Program-made: the position numbers and the translations under genes
Assembly: GCF_001482385.1 (NCBI RefSeq)
Contig: NZ_CP013611.1
Location: 1,922,001-1,986,000, forward strand
Direction of reading: 5' to 3'
Length of the DNA: 64,000 nt
DNA from: Pseudoalteromonas rubra
GTDB taxonomy: Bacteria > Pseudomonadota > Gammaproteobacteria > Enterobacterales > Alteromonadaceae
Part shown: piece after piece, positions 1 to 7,754 of the stretch
Position numbering within the stretch: position 1 is the first letter of the stretch
How the letters are laid out: each line of letters opens with the position of its first letter
Notes under the pieces: generated by a model
Database searches by the model: none
Told to the model about the DNA's origin: nothing
What the model saw: the letters and a program-made list of their open reading frames with translations, nothing else

Positions 1-1961
1 ACCGCAAAGAAACAGAAATACTCAGGGAAGTACTTACCACCAATCCTTACTTCAGGCTGATAGGTGGCTCGGCGGTCAGCCTGGAAGCCTTTTACGACCA
101 CCAGGCCCCTTTTTACCAGTTCTTTGAAGTGATCAATCTAGCCGGATTAGACAAGCCAGATACCGAGGCGCTGTTGCGGGCACTGGCCAGTCACAGTGGT
201 GAACGTGAAGAACAAAGGTTGCTGGCTATCCTTGAGCAAGAACCGCAGCGCATTGAATCTATACGGCGCTTAACGGGCGGTATTCCGCGCACGCTGGTTA
301 TTTTGTTTAATATTCTGATGGAAGGGGCCAACGGCCAGACCTATGCTCTGCTGGAAGAAACCATAGACCGGACCACGCCACTTTATAAACACCGCATGGA
401 CGACCTGGCGCCGCAGCAAAAACCCATAGTCAACGCCATCGCACTGCACTGGGATGCCATCTCAGCCAAAGAGATAGCCGAAAAAACTCGTCTGCCCAGT
501 AAAAATATCTCGGCCCAGCTCAGCCAGCTGGAGAAAAACTGGGTCATCGAGAAAATCAAAACCGATGGCAAGAATAACCTGTATCGCATCAAAGAACGCT
601 TTTTTAATATCTGGTACCTGATGCGCTACGGCAGACGCCGGGACAAAAACCGGGTCCTCTGGCTGACGCGCTTTATGGAAGTCTGGTGTGTTGGCGACGA
701 ACTAAAGCATCGCAGCCAGTCTTTTCTTGCGCAACTCACAGGCCCGTGCCATCCCCAAGCGACACTGACTTTTGCCAATGCATTGTTATGCAGTGACCAG
801 CTTGAGCACACAGACAAACAACAAATTCTTGAGCAAACCCAGCAGTATCTGAGCGGTGCGGGACATACTGCGCTGAGTAAAGAGCTAATTGATATCACAG
901 ATGTAGAAGGTGATAAAAACAAACAGATCCTGATTGAGTGGCTGCGAAGTGACAAACCGGCAGATATGACAGAGGCGGTTAAACATACTGTCAGTGCACT
1001 TCCTATGCTGAGCATTTTCCAGATCGCCATGGCCAAGGATAAAGAAAATAAATCAAGTAAACTACTCACACTTGCTGAAACGCTAGAAGAAAGAGACAGT
1101 TTTAAAGCCCTCATAGTTAAAGGCTTTGCCTACTTTAGTTCGGGCCAAGATGCTGATGCGAAGATGGTATTTCAGCAAATCACAGACAGAGAGCCTGCAA
1201 ATGTCGTTGCTGCAATGGGGTTGCACGGCATTTATCAAGATTCAGCTCAATGGGATAAAGCCCTAACGGCTTTGCAAGCCGCAAAATCTAAACTGATAAA
1301 CAATTTCCCAGGCTACTATCACAGGAGCATAGGTGAAATATACTATCAACTAGGTAAATATGACCTTTCAGAACAACACTTTCTATCCGCTCTGGACGCT
1401 GGAGAATCTGTATTGGACAGATTGGGTTTTCTAAACATGTGCAAAACAAACCTTTCACAAGCAATCGACTATTTTAAACAATACCTGAGCAATAATGAGG
1501 ATAGTGTTGTTTATTCAATGCTGGCACTGTGCTACTACTTCCAGGCAGATCCAATAAACAAATCTACGGCTTTGCAATACGCCAGGCAGGGAATGGAAAA
1601 CAACCCATCGCTAAATTCCACTGCCGTACTCATTCGAGTTATGCTGTGGAATAACCACTTTCAAGACGCAACCCAAACCATGGACGCATTACTCAGTCAG
1701 AATGACGGGCTTAACAGCTCAGATCACCCCCTGCATACAGATCTCATAGTTCCATTCCTAGCCAAAGGCCAGACGAACCTGGTCGAGCGCTGGTTTGAAC
1801 AATATGAACTGAAAGAACGTTTTAAGCCCACCTACTATGCCCTGATGACCTTAATGCAGGATAAATACCCGAATGAAGTATTAAAAATGGGCGACGAACT
1901 TAAAGAAACCGTTGATGAAGTGCTCAACGAAATAGAAGATTGGTCGGTAAAATATGCTTAG
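1..1961 (+). CDS. AAA-type ATPase with winged helix and TPR repeats (5' part outside window)
   Basis: The frame is open from the first bases of the window, so the GTG at 129 is internal and the gene starts upstream. The visible N-terminal part (LIGGSAVSLEAF, then a lid region with LTGGIPRT) fits the C-terminal half of an AAA/STAND NTPase module; the Walker motifs would lie outside. About 95-170 residues after position 129 comes a winged-helix region (SAKEIAEKTRLPSKNISAQL) followed by basic segments. The last 300 residues read as helical TPR-like repeats (ALVKGFAYFSSGQDADAKMVF type). This architecture is typical of bacterial/archaeal ATPases in signalling or stress roles; the specific function is unknown. 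It runs into a 240-bp intergenic region and has no evident partner gene here. Confidence 0.75.
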   Translation, partial: RKETEILREVLTTNPYFRLIGGSAVSLEAFYDHQAPFYQFFEVINLAGLDKPDTEALLRALASHSGEREEQRLLAILEQEPQRIESIRRLTGGIPRTLVILFNILMEGANGQTYALLEETIDRTTPLYKHRMDDLAPQQKPIVNAIALHWDAISAKEIAEKTRLPSKNISAQLSQLEKNWVIEKIKTDGKNNLYRIKERFFNIWYLMRYGRRRDKNRVLWLTRFMEVWCVGDELKHRSQSFLAQLTGPCHPQATLTFANALLCSDQLEHTDKQQILEQTQQYLSGAGHTALSKELIDITDVEGDKNKQILIEWLRSDKPADMTEAVKHTVSALPMLSIFQIAMAKDKENKSSKLLTLAETLEERDSFKALIVKGFAYFSSGQDADAKMVFQQITDREPANVVAAMGLHGIYQDSAQWDKALTALQAAKSKLINNFPGYYHRSIGEIYYQLGKYDLSEQHFLSALDAGESVLDRLGFLNMCKTNLSQAIDYFKQYLSNNEDSVVYSMLALCYYFQADPINKSTALQYARQGMENNPSLNSTAVLIRVMLWNNHFQDATQTMDALLSQNDGLNSSDHPLHTDLIVPFLAKGQTNLVERWFEQYELKERFKPTYYALMTLMQDKYPNEVLKMGDELKETVDEVLNEIEDWSVKYA

Positions 1962-2095
1962 GCGCAGATATCAAGAAAGTGAGTAACCTTGTGCCACGCA
2001 CTTTCTGTTCGCTCAGGGCCTTTTCCAGTATGGTTGAATGGCTCTGGCGGGGCGAAGTCAATTTGACAACCGCCATACCGCCCCACACCTCCGTC

Positions 2096-2116
2096 ATACC
2101 GGCCCTGAGCCGGTAT
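2096..2116. repeat. REP-like palindrome
   Basis: ATACCGGC and GCCGGTAT form a perfect 8-bp stem with a 5-nt loop, flanked by CCGTC and CTACTC. Short palindromes of this kind recur in intergenic regions of many proteobacteria. It lies between the ATPase gene and the convergent hydrolase gene and might also act as a weak bidirectional terminator, although there is no T-run. Confidence 0.5.
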
Positions 2117-2200
2117 CTACTCACAGACCAAAAGCGGGCCACCTGAATCTTTGTAGTCAAACACAAGGCTCAAATATGCGTGTTCTGTAAGCAGAAGCGC

Positions 2201-3544
2201 TTACAACTTAAACAACGGCTTACCCTTACCCCGATACAGCCCAACAGGCGTCAGGCTGGTTGTCCCTTCTGTTACACTAAGTTGATAGTAATTCTGGGTG
2301 CATTCAAAAGAAAAAGCATGATTGGCTCTGGCGATGAGTTTGCGCTTTTCACCTTGCCCTTTTTGCCCGTACAGAATCCCCTTCTCAAACGTCACTTTCA
2401 GGGACTGCTGCCCGGCTGACTGATACTCGCCAACTAAGGCTTTGGCAAAACGGCTCAGCTCTGTATCTGGCAAGGGCTTTGGTGTTATGTTCAGGTACTG
2501 CGCGACCATATCCAGCAGTGCAGGGCCCGGATGCAGGGTATCCCGATTACTCAGGCCTAACGCGTATAAGTCGGCTTCTGGAAAGTACACCGTCATGGCT
2601 AAAAACCCGGGGACTCCCCCCTCATGAAAATAACTTGGCAGCCCGGCCAGCGGCCGCAGGTAAAAGCCATAGCCATAAGTGGCTGGGGTACCATCATTCA
2701 GGATAGCACTGGTTACCATAGCGCGATATGAAGCTGGTTTGACGACTTTTCCGCCTTTTAAACCATGATGCCAGCGGCTCATATCGGCCAGGGTTGTTTC
2801 TATGCCGCCGGCAGAATAAATCCAGCTGCGATCAACATGAAATGGAGCAACTGGTGTCCTTTTACTGTCAACTGAGCTATAGCCTTTTACTTCATCGCCT
2901 CCTGTACCTTTGGTGAGCACCTGGGAGTTTTTCATTCCCAGTGGCGTAAAGATATGCTGTTGCAGATAGTCTTTGTAGCTTAACCCGGATACCTGCTCAA
3001 TGACCTTGCCAAGTAACAGATATCCAGTATTGGAATAGGTGTGCCCTTCTCCTGAAGGATAAATCATCGGAGCTTGTACAATCTGAGAAAGGATCTGATC
3101 CAGAGTGCGGTAATGTGCCATTTTGGCGCCGATCTCAGGGCCTTCATTATAGTTCGGTAAACCGGCAGTATGTGAAAGCACCCGATCCAGGGTTAATTTA
3201 CCATAGTCGGTACTCAATGAGGGTATGAACTTACCGAGCGGATCCTGAAGCGAGAGTTTGTTGCGCTCTGCCAGCTGCAAAATAGCCGCCGCCGTAAATT
3301 GTTTGGTGATAGAGCCAATCTGAAACACCTGCTCAGTATTCAGTGGCCGTTTACGCTTGATATCAGCAAGGCCGTTTGCACCGCTGTATAGCAGCTTGTT
3401 GCCTTGCTCAATACGCACGGCGATCCCAGGTTGATCAGGTTGTGTATAGCACGCCAAAGTGGCATCAAAATCATTTTTATCTGCATGTACACTACAGCTT
3501 ATTGCCAATCCAATAATGCCAGCATGATACGGCTTAATTCCCAT
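2201..3544 (-). CDS. Secreted serine hydrolase, class C beta-lactamase / penicillin-binding-like fold
   Basis: This 447-residue protein has an N-terminal hydrophobic segment ending near residue 21 (SCSVHA), consistent with export to the periplasm. The catalytic S-x-x-K is seen as GSITK at Ser78/Lys81. A Y-x-N motif appears as YSNTGY in the middle, and an H-x-G-type third motif as HEGG near residue 310. The family (Pfam Beta-lactamase) includes AmpC, D-aminopeptidases, esterases and low-molecular-weight DD-peptidases, so the substrate cannot be told. The remaining C-terminal part is an extra domain of about 90 residues. It is a single gene converging on the ATPase gene. Confidence 0.85.
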   Translation of the reverse strand: MGIKPYHAGIIGLAISCSVHADKNDFDATLACYTQPDQPGIAVRIEQGNKLLYSGANGLADIKRKRPLNTEQVFQIGSITKQFTAAAILQLAERNKLSLQDPLGKFIPSLSTDYGKLTLDRVLSHTAGLPNYNEGPEIGAKMAHYRTLDQILSQIVQAPMIYPSGEGHTYSNTGYLLLGKVIEQVSGLSYKDYLQQHIFTPLGMKNSQVLTKGTGGDEVKGYSSVDSKRTPVAPFHVDRSWIYSAGGIETTLADMSRWHHGLKGGKVVKPASYRAMVTSAILNDGTPATYGYGFYLRPLAGLPSYFHEGGVPGFLAMTVYFPEADLYALGLSNRDTLHPGPALLDMVAQYLNITPKPLPDTELSRFAKALVGEYQSAGQQSLKVTFEKGILYGQKGQGEKRKLIARANHAFSFECTQNYYQLSVTEGTTSLTPVGLYRGKGKPLFKL

Positions 3545-3902
3545 GACGAAGTCCTTGTTATAATTATTTTTATAGGTCCACCCACGCTAACATACTGGCC
3601 CGACACCCACAATGCTGCGTAGTTTTTAACCGGGTCATATAATGTGGGTGTCTCGAAGATGAAAACGGCCCTGCAGGTGTTGTTGCTCACAGGAACGCAG
3701 TGAGACTTCTAAAGTGAATTCTGCCCTTAACCTGTTCAACGAAAACAACATACAGGACGACTCAGTCCATGGCAATAGCTCGCAGCGCCTTTCAAAATTC
3801 AACCGTTCAACCTTGACTTATAGATAAATAGCCGATAGAAATGTTAACGAAGGTACAAAAATAGACTTTTAACACTAAAAATACTGCAAAGGAAATATTG
3901 CT
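3545..3902. other. Intergenic region upstream of RiPP-like gene
   Basis: This 358-bp stretch separates the divergent hydrolase and precursor genes. The short frames in it are not gene-like. The only support found is a promoter candidate at 3813-3841 and the ribosome binding site AAGGA at about 3890. Confidence 0.5.
3813..3841 (+). promoter_or_regulatory. Sigma-70-like promoter candidate of the RiPP-like precursor
   Basis: TTGACT (3813-3818) is followed by a 17-nt spacer and TAGAAA (3836-3841). That gives five of six matches at -35 and four of six at -10, about 60 bp upstream of the start codon at 3903. Prediction by eye. Confidence 0.4.
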
Positions 3903-4124
3903 ATGAAATTAAAAAAGGTGAAACTCAAAAACCTCAGCCCGGCAGCACATAGTCTGCACAATGCCAACACTCCTCATATCGCCGGTGGTGCCGGTGGCTG
4001 GTCTAATCTTAACCGCTGCTATACTGATGTGGGTGATATTTGTAAGTTTCCCAAAACGGTGAAACGCTGTATGCCGATGGAGTCAGATAATTCCAGATGT
4101 CCAGAATGTGATGATATGATGTAA
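3903..4124 (+). CDS. RiPP-like precursor peptide, double-glycine leader, Cys-rich core
   Basis: This 73-residue peptide starts after a good ribosome binding site. The first 25 residues are a lysine-rich leader (MKLKKVKLKNLS) ending in TPHIAGG at residues 23-29, followed by a second Gly-Gly at 31-32. The rest carries five cysteines (39, 47, 56, 66, 69), several Thr/Ser and an acidic tail. Leaders with an LKNLS motif and a TPxxAGG-type site are known from pinensin-like class I lanthipeptide precursors and many small peptides of Bacteroidetes and Pseudoalteromonas; assignment to that group is inference. No dehydratase, cyclase or peptidase-transporter gene is within the window, so maturation enzymes, if any, lie elsewhere. 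The gene ends at a strong terminator shared with lpdA. Confidence 0.6.
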   Translation: MKLKKVKLKNLSPAAHSLHNANTPHIAGGAGGWSNLNRCYTDVGDICKFPKTVKRCMPMESDNSRCPECDDMM

Positions 4125-4156
4125 AAAGTCACAAAATAATACGAACAACAGACACG

Positions 4157-4186
4157 AAAAACCCGGCCAATTTAAGCCGGGTTTTT
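4157..4186. terminator. Bidirectional terminator between precursor gene and lpdA
   Basis: AAAAACCCGGC and GCCGGGTTTTT form an 11-bp stem with an 8-nt loop. The A-run on one side and T-run on the other suit termination in both directions, for the precursor gene on plus and lpdA on minus. Confidence 0.85.
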
Positions 4187-4206
4187 AGTTCATTCAGAAG
4201 TAACGA

Positions 4207-5631
4207 TTACTTCTTCTTCACTGCCTTTTTGTTAGGCAAGTCAGTGATTGAACCTTCAAAAATCTCAGCCGCCAGGCCGATTGACTCGTTCAGCGTTGGG
4301 TGAGCGTGGATAGTCAGTGCTACGTCTTCTGCGTCAGCACCCATCTCAACTGCCAGGCCGATCTCGCCCAGCATTTCACCAGCGTTGATACCAACCATTG
4401 CACCACCGATCACGCGACCAGTCTCTTTGTCGAAGATCATCTTAGTCTGACCTTCAGTACGTGCAGAAGCAATCGCACGACCAGATGCAGCCCACGGGAA
4501 TACCGCAGTTTCGATGCTCAGGCCTTGTTCTTTCGCTTCTTTCTCAGTCACACCAACCCATGCGATTTCTGGATCTGTGTACGCGATTGAAGGAATGCAC
4601 TTAGGATCGAAGTAGTGTTTCTTACCAGAGATCACTTCTGCAGCAACGTGTGCTTCGTGAACTGCTTTGTGCGCAAGCATAGGCTGACCTACGATGTCAC
4701 CAATCGCGTAGATGTGGTTTACGTTCGTCTTCATTTGCTTGTCAGTGTTAATGAAGCCACGCTCGTCAACCGCAACACCGGCTTTGTCTGCGTCAAGCAG
4801 TTTACCGTTAGGCGTACGACCAACAGCAACCAATACTTTGTCGTAACGTACCTGGCCTTCTGGTGCTTGCTTGCCTTCAAACGATACATAGATACCGTCT
4901 TCTTTCGCTTCAACTGCAACAACCTTAGTAGACAGCATCACGTTGAACTTGTCTTTCACGTACTTCTGGTAGATCTTGATAACGTCTTTGTCAGCTGCAG
5001 GTACCAGCTGGTCTGCAAACTCAACGACGTCGATTTGCGAGCCCAGTGCACGGTATACTGTGCCCATCTCAAGACCGATGATACCACCACCCAGAACAAG
5101 TAACTTTTCTGGTACGTCTTTCAGCTCAAGTGCGCCAGTTGAATCAATGATACGCTCATCTTGTGGGATGAAAGGCAGGTTTACAGGCTGAGAGCCCGCA
5201 GCGATGATGGCGTTGTCGAAGTTTACAGTGGTTGTGCCGTCAGCACCTTCAACTGCGATAGAGTTAGAGCCAGTGAATTTACCGTAACCACTAACCACTT
5301 TAACTTTACGCATTTTCGCCATGCCAGACAGACCGCCTGTCAGCTGACCAATTACAGACTCTTTCCAGCTACGGATTTTGTCCAGGTCGATTTGAGGAGC
5401 ACCGAAAGTCACACCGTGTGAAGCCATTTCCGCCGCGTCGTCGATTACCTTAGCCACGTGTAAAAGTGCTTTTGAAGGAATACAACCTACGTTCAAGCAC
5501 ACACCACCCAGGGTATCGCGAGATTCGATCAATGTAACTTCTAAACCTAGGTCTGCTGCACGGAATGCTGCAGAGTAACCACCAGGACCACCGCCTAGTA
5601 CAACAACTTGAGTTTTGATTTCGTTGCTCAT
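4207..5631 (-). CDS. lpdA: Dihydrolipoyl dehydrogenase (E3)
   Basis: FAD-dependent E3 subunit that reoxidises dihydrolipoamide of the pyruvate and 2-oxoglutarate dehydrogenase complexes using NAD+. It has 474 residues, the E. coli length. Visible are the FAD-binding GGGPGGY at about 13-19, the redox-active disulfide in GGVCLNVGC (Cys45/Cys50), the NAD-binding GGGIIGLEMG near 183, the second FAD motif YAIGDI, and the His-Glu pair in HAHPTLNE near the C-terminus. It is the last gene of the pdhR-aceE-aceF-lpdA locus. A 222-bp gap with a hairpin separates it from aceF, so it may have its own promoter as well as read-through. Confidence 0.97.
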   Translation of the reverse strand: MSNEIKTQVVVLGGGPGGYSAAFRAADLGLEVTLIESRDTLGGVCLNVGCIPSKALLHVAKVIDDAAEMASHGVTFGAPQIDLDKIRSWKESVIGQLTGGLSGMAKMRKVKVVSGYGKFTGSNSIAVEGADGTTTVNFDNAIIAAGSQPVNLPFIPQDERIIDSTGALELKDVPEKLLVLGGGIIGLEMGTVYRALGSQIDVVEFADQLVPAADKDVIKIYQKYVKDKFNVMLSTKVVAVEAKEDGIYVSFEGKQAPEGQVRYDKVLVAVGRTPNGKLLDADKAGVAVDERGFINTDKQMKTNVNHIYAIGDIVGQPMLAHKAVHEAHVAAEVISGKKHYFDPKCIPSIAYTDPEIAWVGVTEKEAKEQGLSIETAVFPWAASGRAIASARTEGQTKMIFDKETGRVIGGAMVGINAGEMLGEIGLAVEMGADAEDVALTIHAHPTLNESIGLAAEIFEGSITDLPNKKAVKKK

Positions 5632-5815
5632 GTTATTACCTTAACTATTATTCGAACGGGACTCTACTCGAGTGAGTATCCGCACCCAATTGTGCCTGAT
5701 CATCGGCAAGCGCTGCCACCAACAACCAGAGAGAGTTTTTTGTTGCGCGAAAGTGTATCATTCGCACCCACAGATGTCCCGCCCAAATATCAGACAGGAC
5801 AGTAAAAATATGACA

Positions 5816-5846
5816 AAACCGCACAACCTGGGGTCATGCGGTTTTG
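5816..5846 (-). terminator. Hairpin downstream of aceF
   Basis: AAAACCGCA and TGCGGTTTT form a 9-bp stem just beyond the aceF stop codon. On the minus strand the stem ends in TTTT and, after a short break, a further T-rich stretch. It is a plausible partial terminator that would uncouple lpdA from aceEF. Confidence 0.55.
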
Positions 5847-5853
5847 CTTTGGC

Positions 5854-7743
5854 TTACATTACCAGCTGACGAATGTCGCTCAGGTAATTGGCCAGGGTCA
5901 CAGTAAAGCGGGCTGCCAGCGCACCGTCAATAACACGGTGGTCGTATGAACAGCTTAGCGGCACCATCAGGCGCGGCTCAAACTCTTTACCATTCCACTT
6001 CGGCTTCATCTCAGACTTAGACACACCTAAGATTGCCACTTCTGGCGCATTCACGATTGGCGTAAACGCCGTACCGCCGATACCACCCAGGCTTGAGATA
6101 GTGAAACACCCACCCTGCATGTCAGCAGCCGTCAGCTTACCTTCACGGGCCTTCTTAGAGACGTCCATCAGCTCGCGAGACAGCTCGATGATGCCTTTTT
6201 TGTTGACGTCTTTGAAGACAGGCACAACCAGGCCATTTGGCGTATCGACCGCCACACCGATGTTCACATACTTTTTCAGGATCAGGCTTTCACCATCTTC
6301 TGACAGTGACGAGTTAAAGGTTGGAAACTCTTCCAACGCTTTCGCTGCGGCTTTCATCACGAATACCAACGGGGTGATCTTCACGCCCATTTTCTTCTTC
6401 TCAGCCAGCACATTCTGCTCTTTACGGAATGCTTCCAGCGTCGTGATATCAGCTTCATCGAACTGCGTCACGTGCGGGATTTGAACCCAGTTACGGTGCA
6501 GGTTAGCGCCTGAGATCTTCTGAATACGAGACAGTTTCTTCTCTTCGACTTCACCAAACTTGCTGAAGTCGACTTTAGGCCAAGGGATAAGGCCCAGCTC
6601 ACCGCCACCTGAGTTGCCGCCTTTGCTGATTTCGCCAGACTCAACCTTACGAACCAGTTCTTTCACATAGTTCTGAACGTCTTCTTTCAGAACACGGTTC
6701 TTACGACCTGTGCCTTTAACGCGTGCCAGGTTAACACCAAACTCGCGTGCCAGACGACGTACGACAGGCGATGCATGCGCATAATCATCATTGGCCACAA
6801 ATTCGTCTTTCGCTGCACTTGGTGCAGGCGCTGCAGCTGGTGCAGCTTTCGCCGCAGGAGCCGGTGCTGCTGCAGGCGCTGGTGCTGCCGGTGCTGGTGC
6901 CGCTGCCGAAACCGTTTCAAAAACAAAGATCAGCGAGCCAGTAGAGACTTTATCGCCCGCTGCAACTTTGATCTCTTTGACCGTACCGGCAAATGGCGCT
7001 GGTACTTCCATTGAGGCTTTATCGCCTTCAACGGTGATCAGCGACTGCTCTTCTTCAATGCTGTCGCCCACTGCCACCATGATTTCAGTGACTTCAACTT
7101 CATCGCCACCGATATCCGGTACCTGTACTTCCTGCAAAGAAGGCGTCGCTTCAACAGGAGCTACCGCTGGTGCGGTTTCAGCTGCCACGGGGGCTGCTGC
7201 ACCCGCTGTTTCAAATACAAAAACTAAGCTGCCTGTTGCAACTTTGCCGCCAATTTCAACTTTGATTTCTTTGACTGTGCCAGCAAATGGGGCTGGTACT
7301 TCCATTGACGCCTTGTCGCCTTCAACGGTGATCAAAGACTGCTCAGCTTCAACACTGTCGCCAACCGCAACCAGGATTTCAGTGACTTCAACTTCGTCGC
7401 CACCAATGTCTGGTACGTGAACTTCTTTCACTTCAGCAGTTGCCGGTGCAGGCGCCGCAGCAGCCGGAGCTACTGCTGGTGCTGGTGCCGCTTCAGCAGC
7501 AGGCGCATCGCCCGCTGCTTCAAAAACCATAATCAATGAGCCAGTCGATACTTTATCGCCTTCGCTGATTTTGATTTCTTTAACCGTACCCGCTTGCGCA
7601 GCAGGCACTTCCATTGACGCTTTGTCGCCTTCAACGGTGATCAGCGACTGCTCTTCTTCTACCGTGTCGCCAACGCTCACCAAAATCTCGGTTACTTCAA
7701 CCTCATCGGCGCCAATATCTGGTACATGAATTTCGATTGCCAT
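5854..7743 (-). CDS. aceF: Pyruvate dehydrogenase E2, dihydrolipoamide acetyltransferase
   Basis: Core subunit of the pyruvate dehydrogenase complex, transferring acetyl groups from lipoamide to CoA. Three lipoyl domains lie at about 2-75, 107-180 and 211-284, each with the lipoylation motif GDKAS, joined by Ala/Pro-rich flexible linkers. A peripheral subunit-binding domain follows at about 320-360 ([14 protein letters not shown]), then the acetyltransferase domain with the active-site [10 protein letters not shown] (His about 602). The start was set at the ATG at 7743 ([13 protein letters not shown], as in E. coli) with AGAGG upstream, rather than the GTG one codon earlier. It begins 11 bp after aceE. 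Confidence 0.96.
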   Translation of the reverse strand: MAIEIHVPDIGADEVEVTEILVSVGDTVEEEQSLITVEGDKASMEVPAAQAGTVKEIKISEGDKVSTGSLIMVFEAAGDAPAAEAAPAPAVAPAAAAPAPATAEVKEVHVPDIGGDEVEVTEILVAVGDSVEAEQSLITVEGDKASMEVPAPFAGTVKEIKVEIGGKVATGSLVFVFETAGAAAPVAAETAPAVAPVEATPSLQEVQVPDIGGDEVEVTEIMVAVGDSIEEEQSLITVEGDKASMEVPAPFAGTVKEIKVAAGDKVSTGSLIFVFETVSAAAPAPAAPAPAAAPAPAAKAAPAAAPAPSAAKDEFVANDDYAHASPVVRRLAREFGVNLARVKGTGRKNRVLKEDVQNYVKELVRKVESGEISKGGNSGGGELGLIPWPKVDFSKFGEVEEKKLSRIQKISGANLHRNWVQIPHVTQFDEADITTLEAFRKEQNVLAEKKKMGVKITPLVFVMKAAAKALEEFPTFNSSLSEDGESLILKKYVNIGVAVDTPNGLVVPVFKDVNKKGIIELSRELMDVSKKAREGKLTAADMQGGCFTISSLGGIGGTAFTPIVNAPEVAILGVSKSEMKPKWNGKEFEPRLMVPLSCSYDHRVIDGALAARFTVTLANYLSDIRQLVM

Positions 7744-7754
7744 CACTTAGCCTC

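Noticed and set aside
626..1114. Minus-strand frame of 162 codons within the ATPase gene
   Set aside because: Ser/Leu-rich composition of an antisense shadow; the plus frame is the consistent protein.
1924..2166. Two opposite short frames over the intergenic palindrome
   Set aside because: Both arise around a REP-like sequence and lack start signals.
4615..5103. Open frame of 162 codons opposite lpdA
   Set aside because: Antisense to a fully supported gene, no ribosome binding site and no recognisable protein features.
6791..7420. Open frame of 209 codons on plus opposite aceF
   Set aside because: It is the antisense of the Ala/Pro-rich linkers and repeated lipoyl domains; its low-complexity composition is produced by the aceF repeats.
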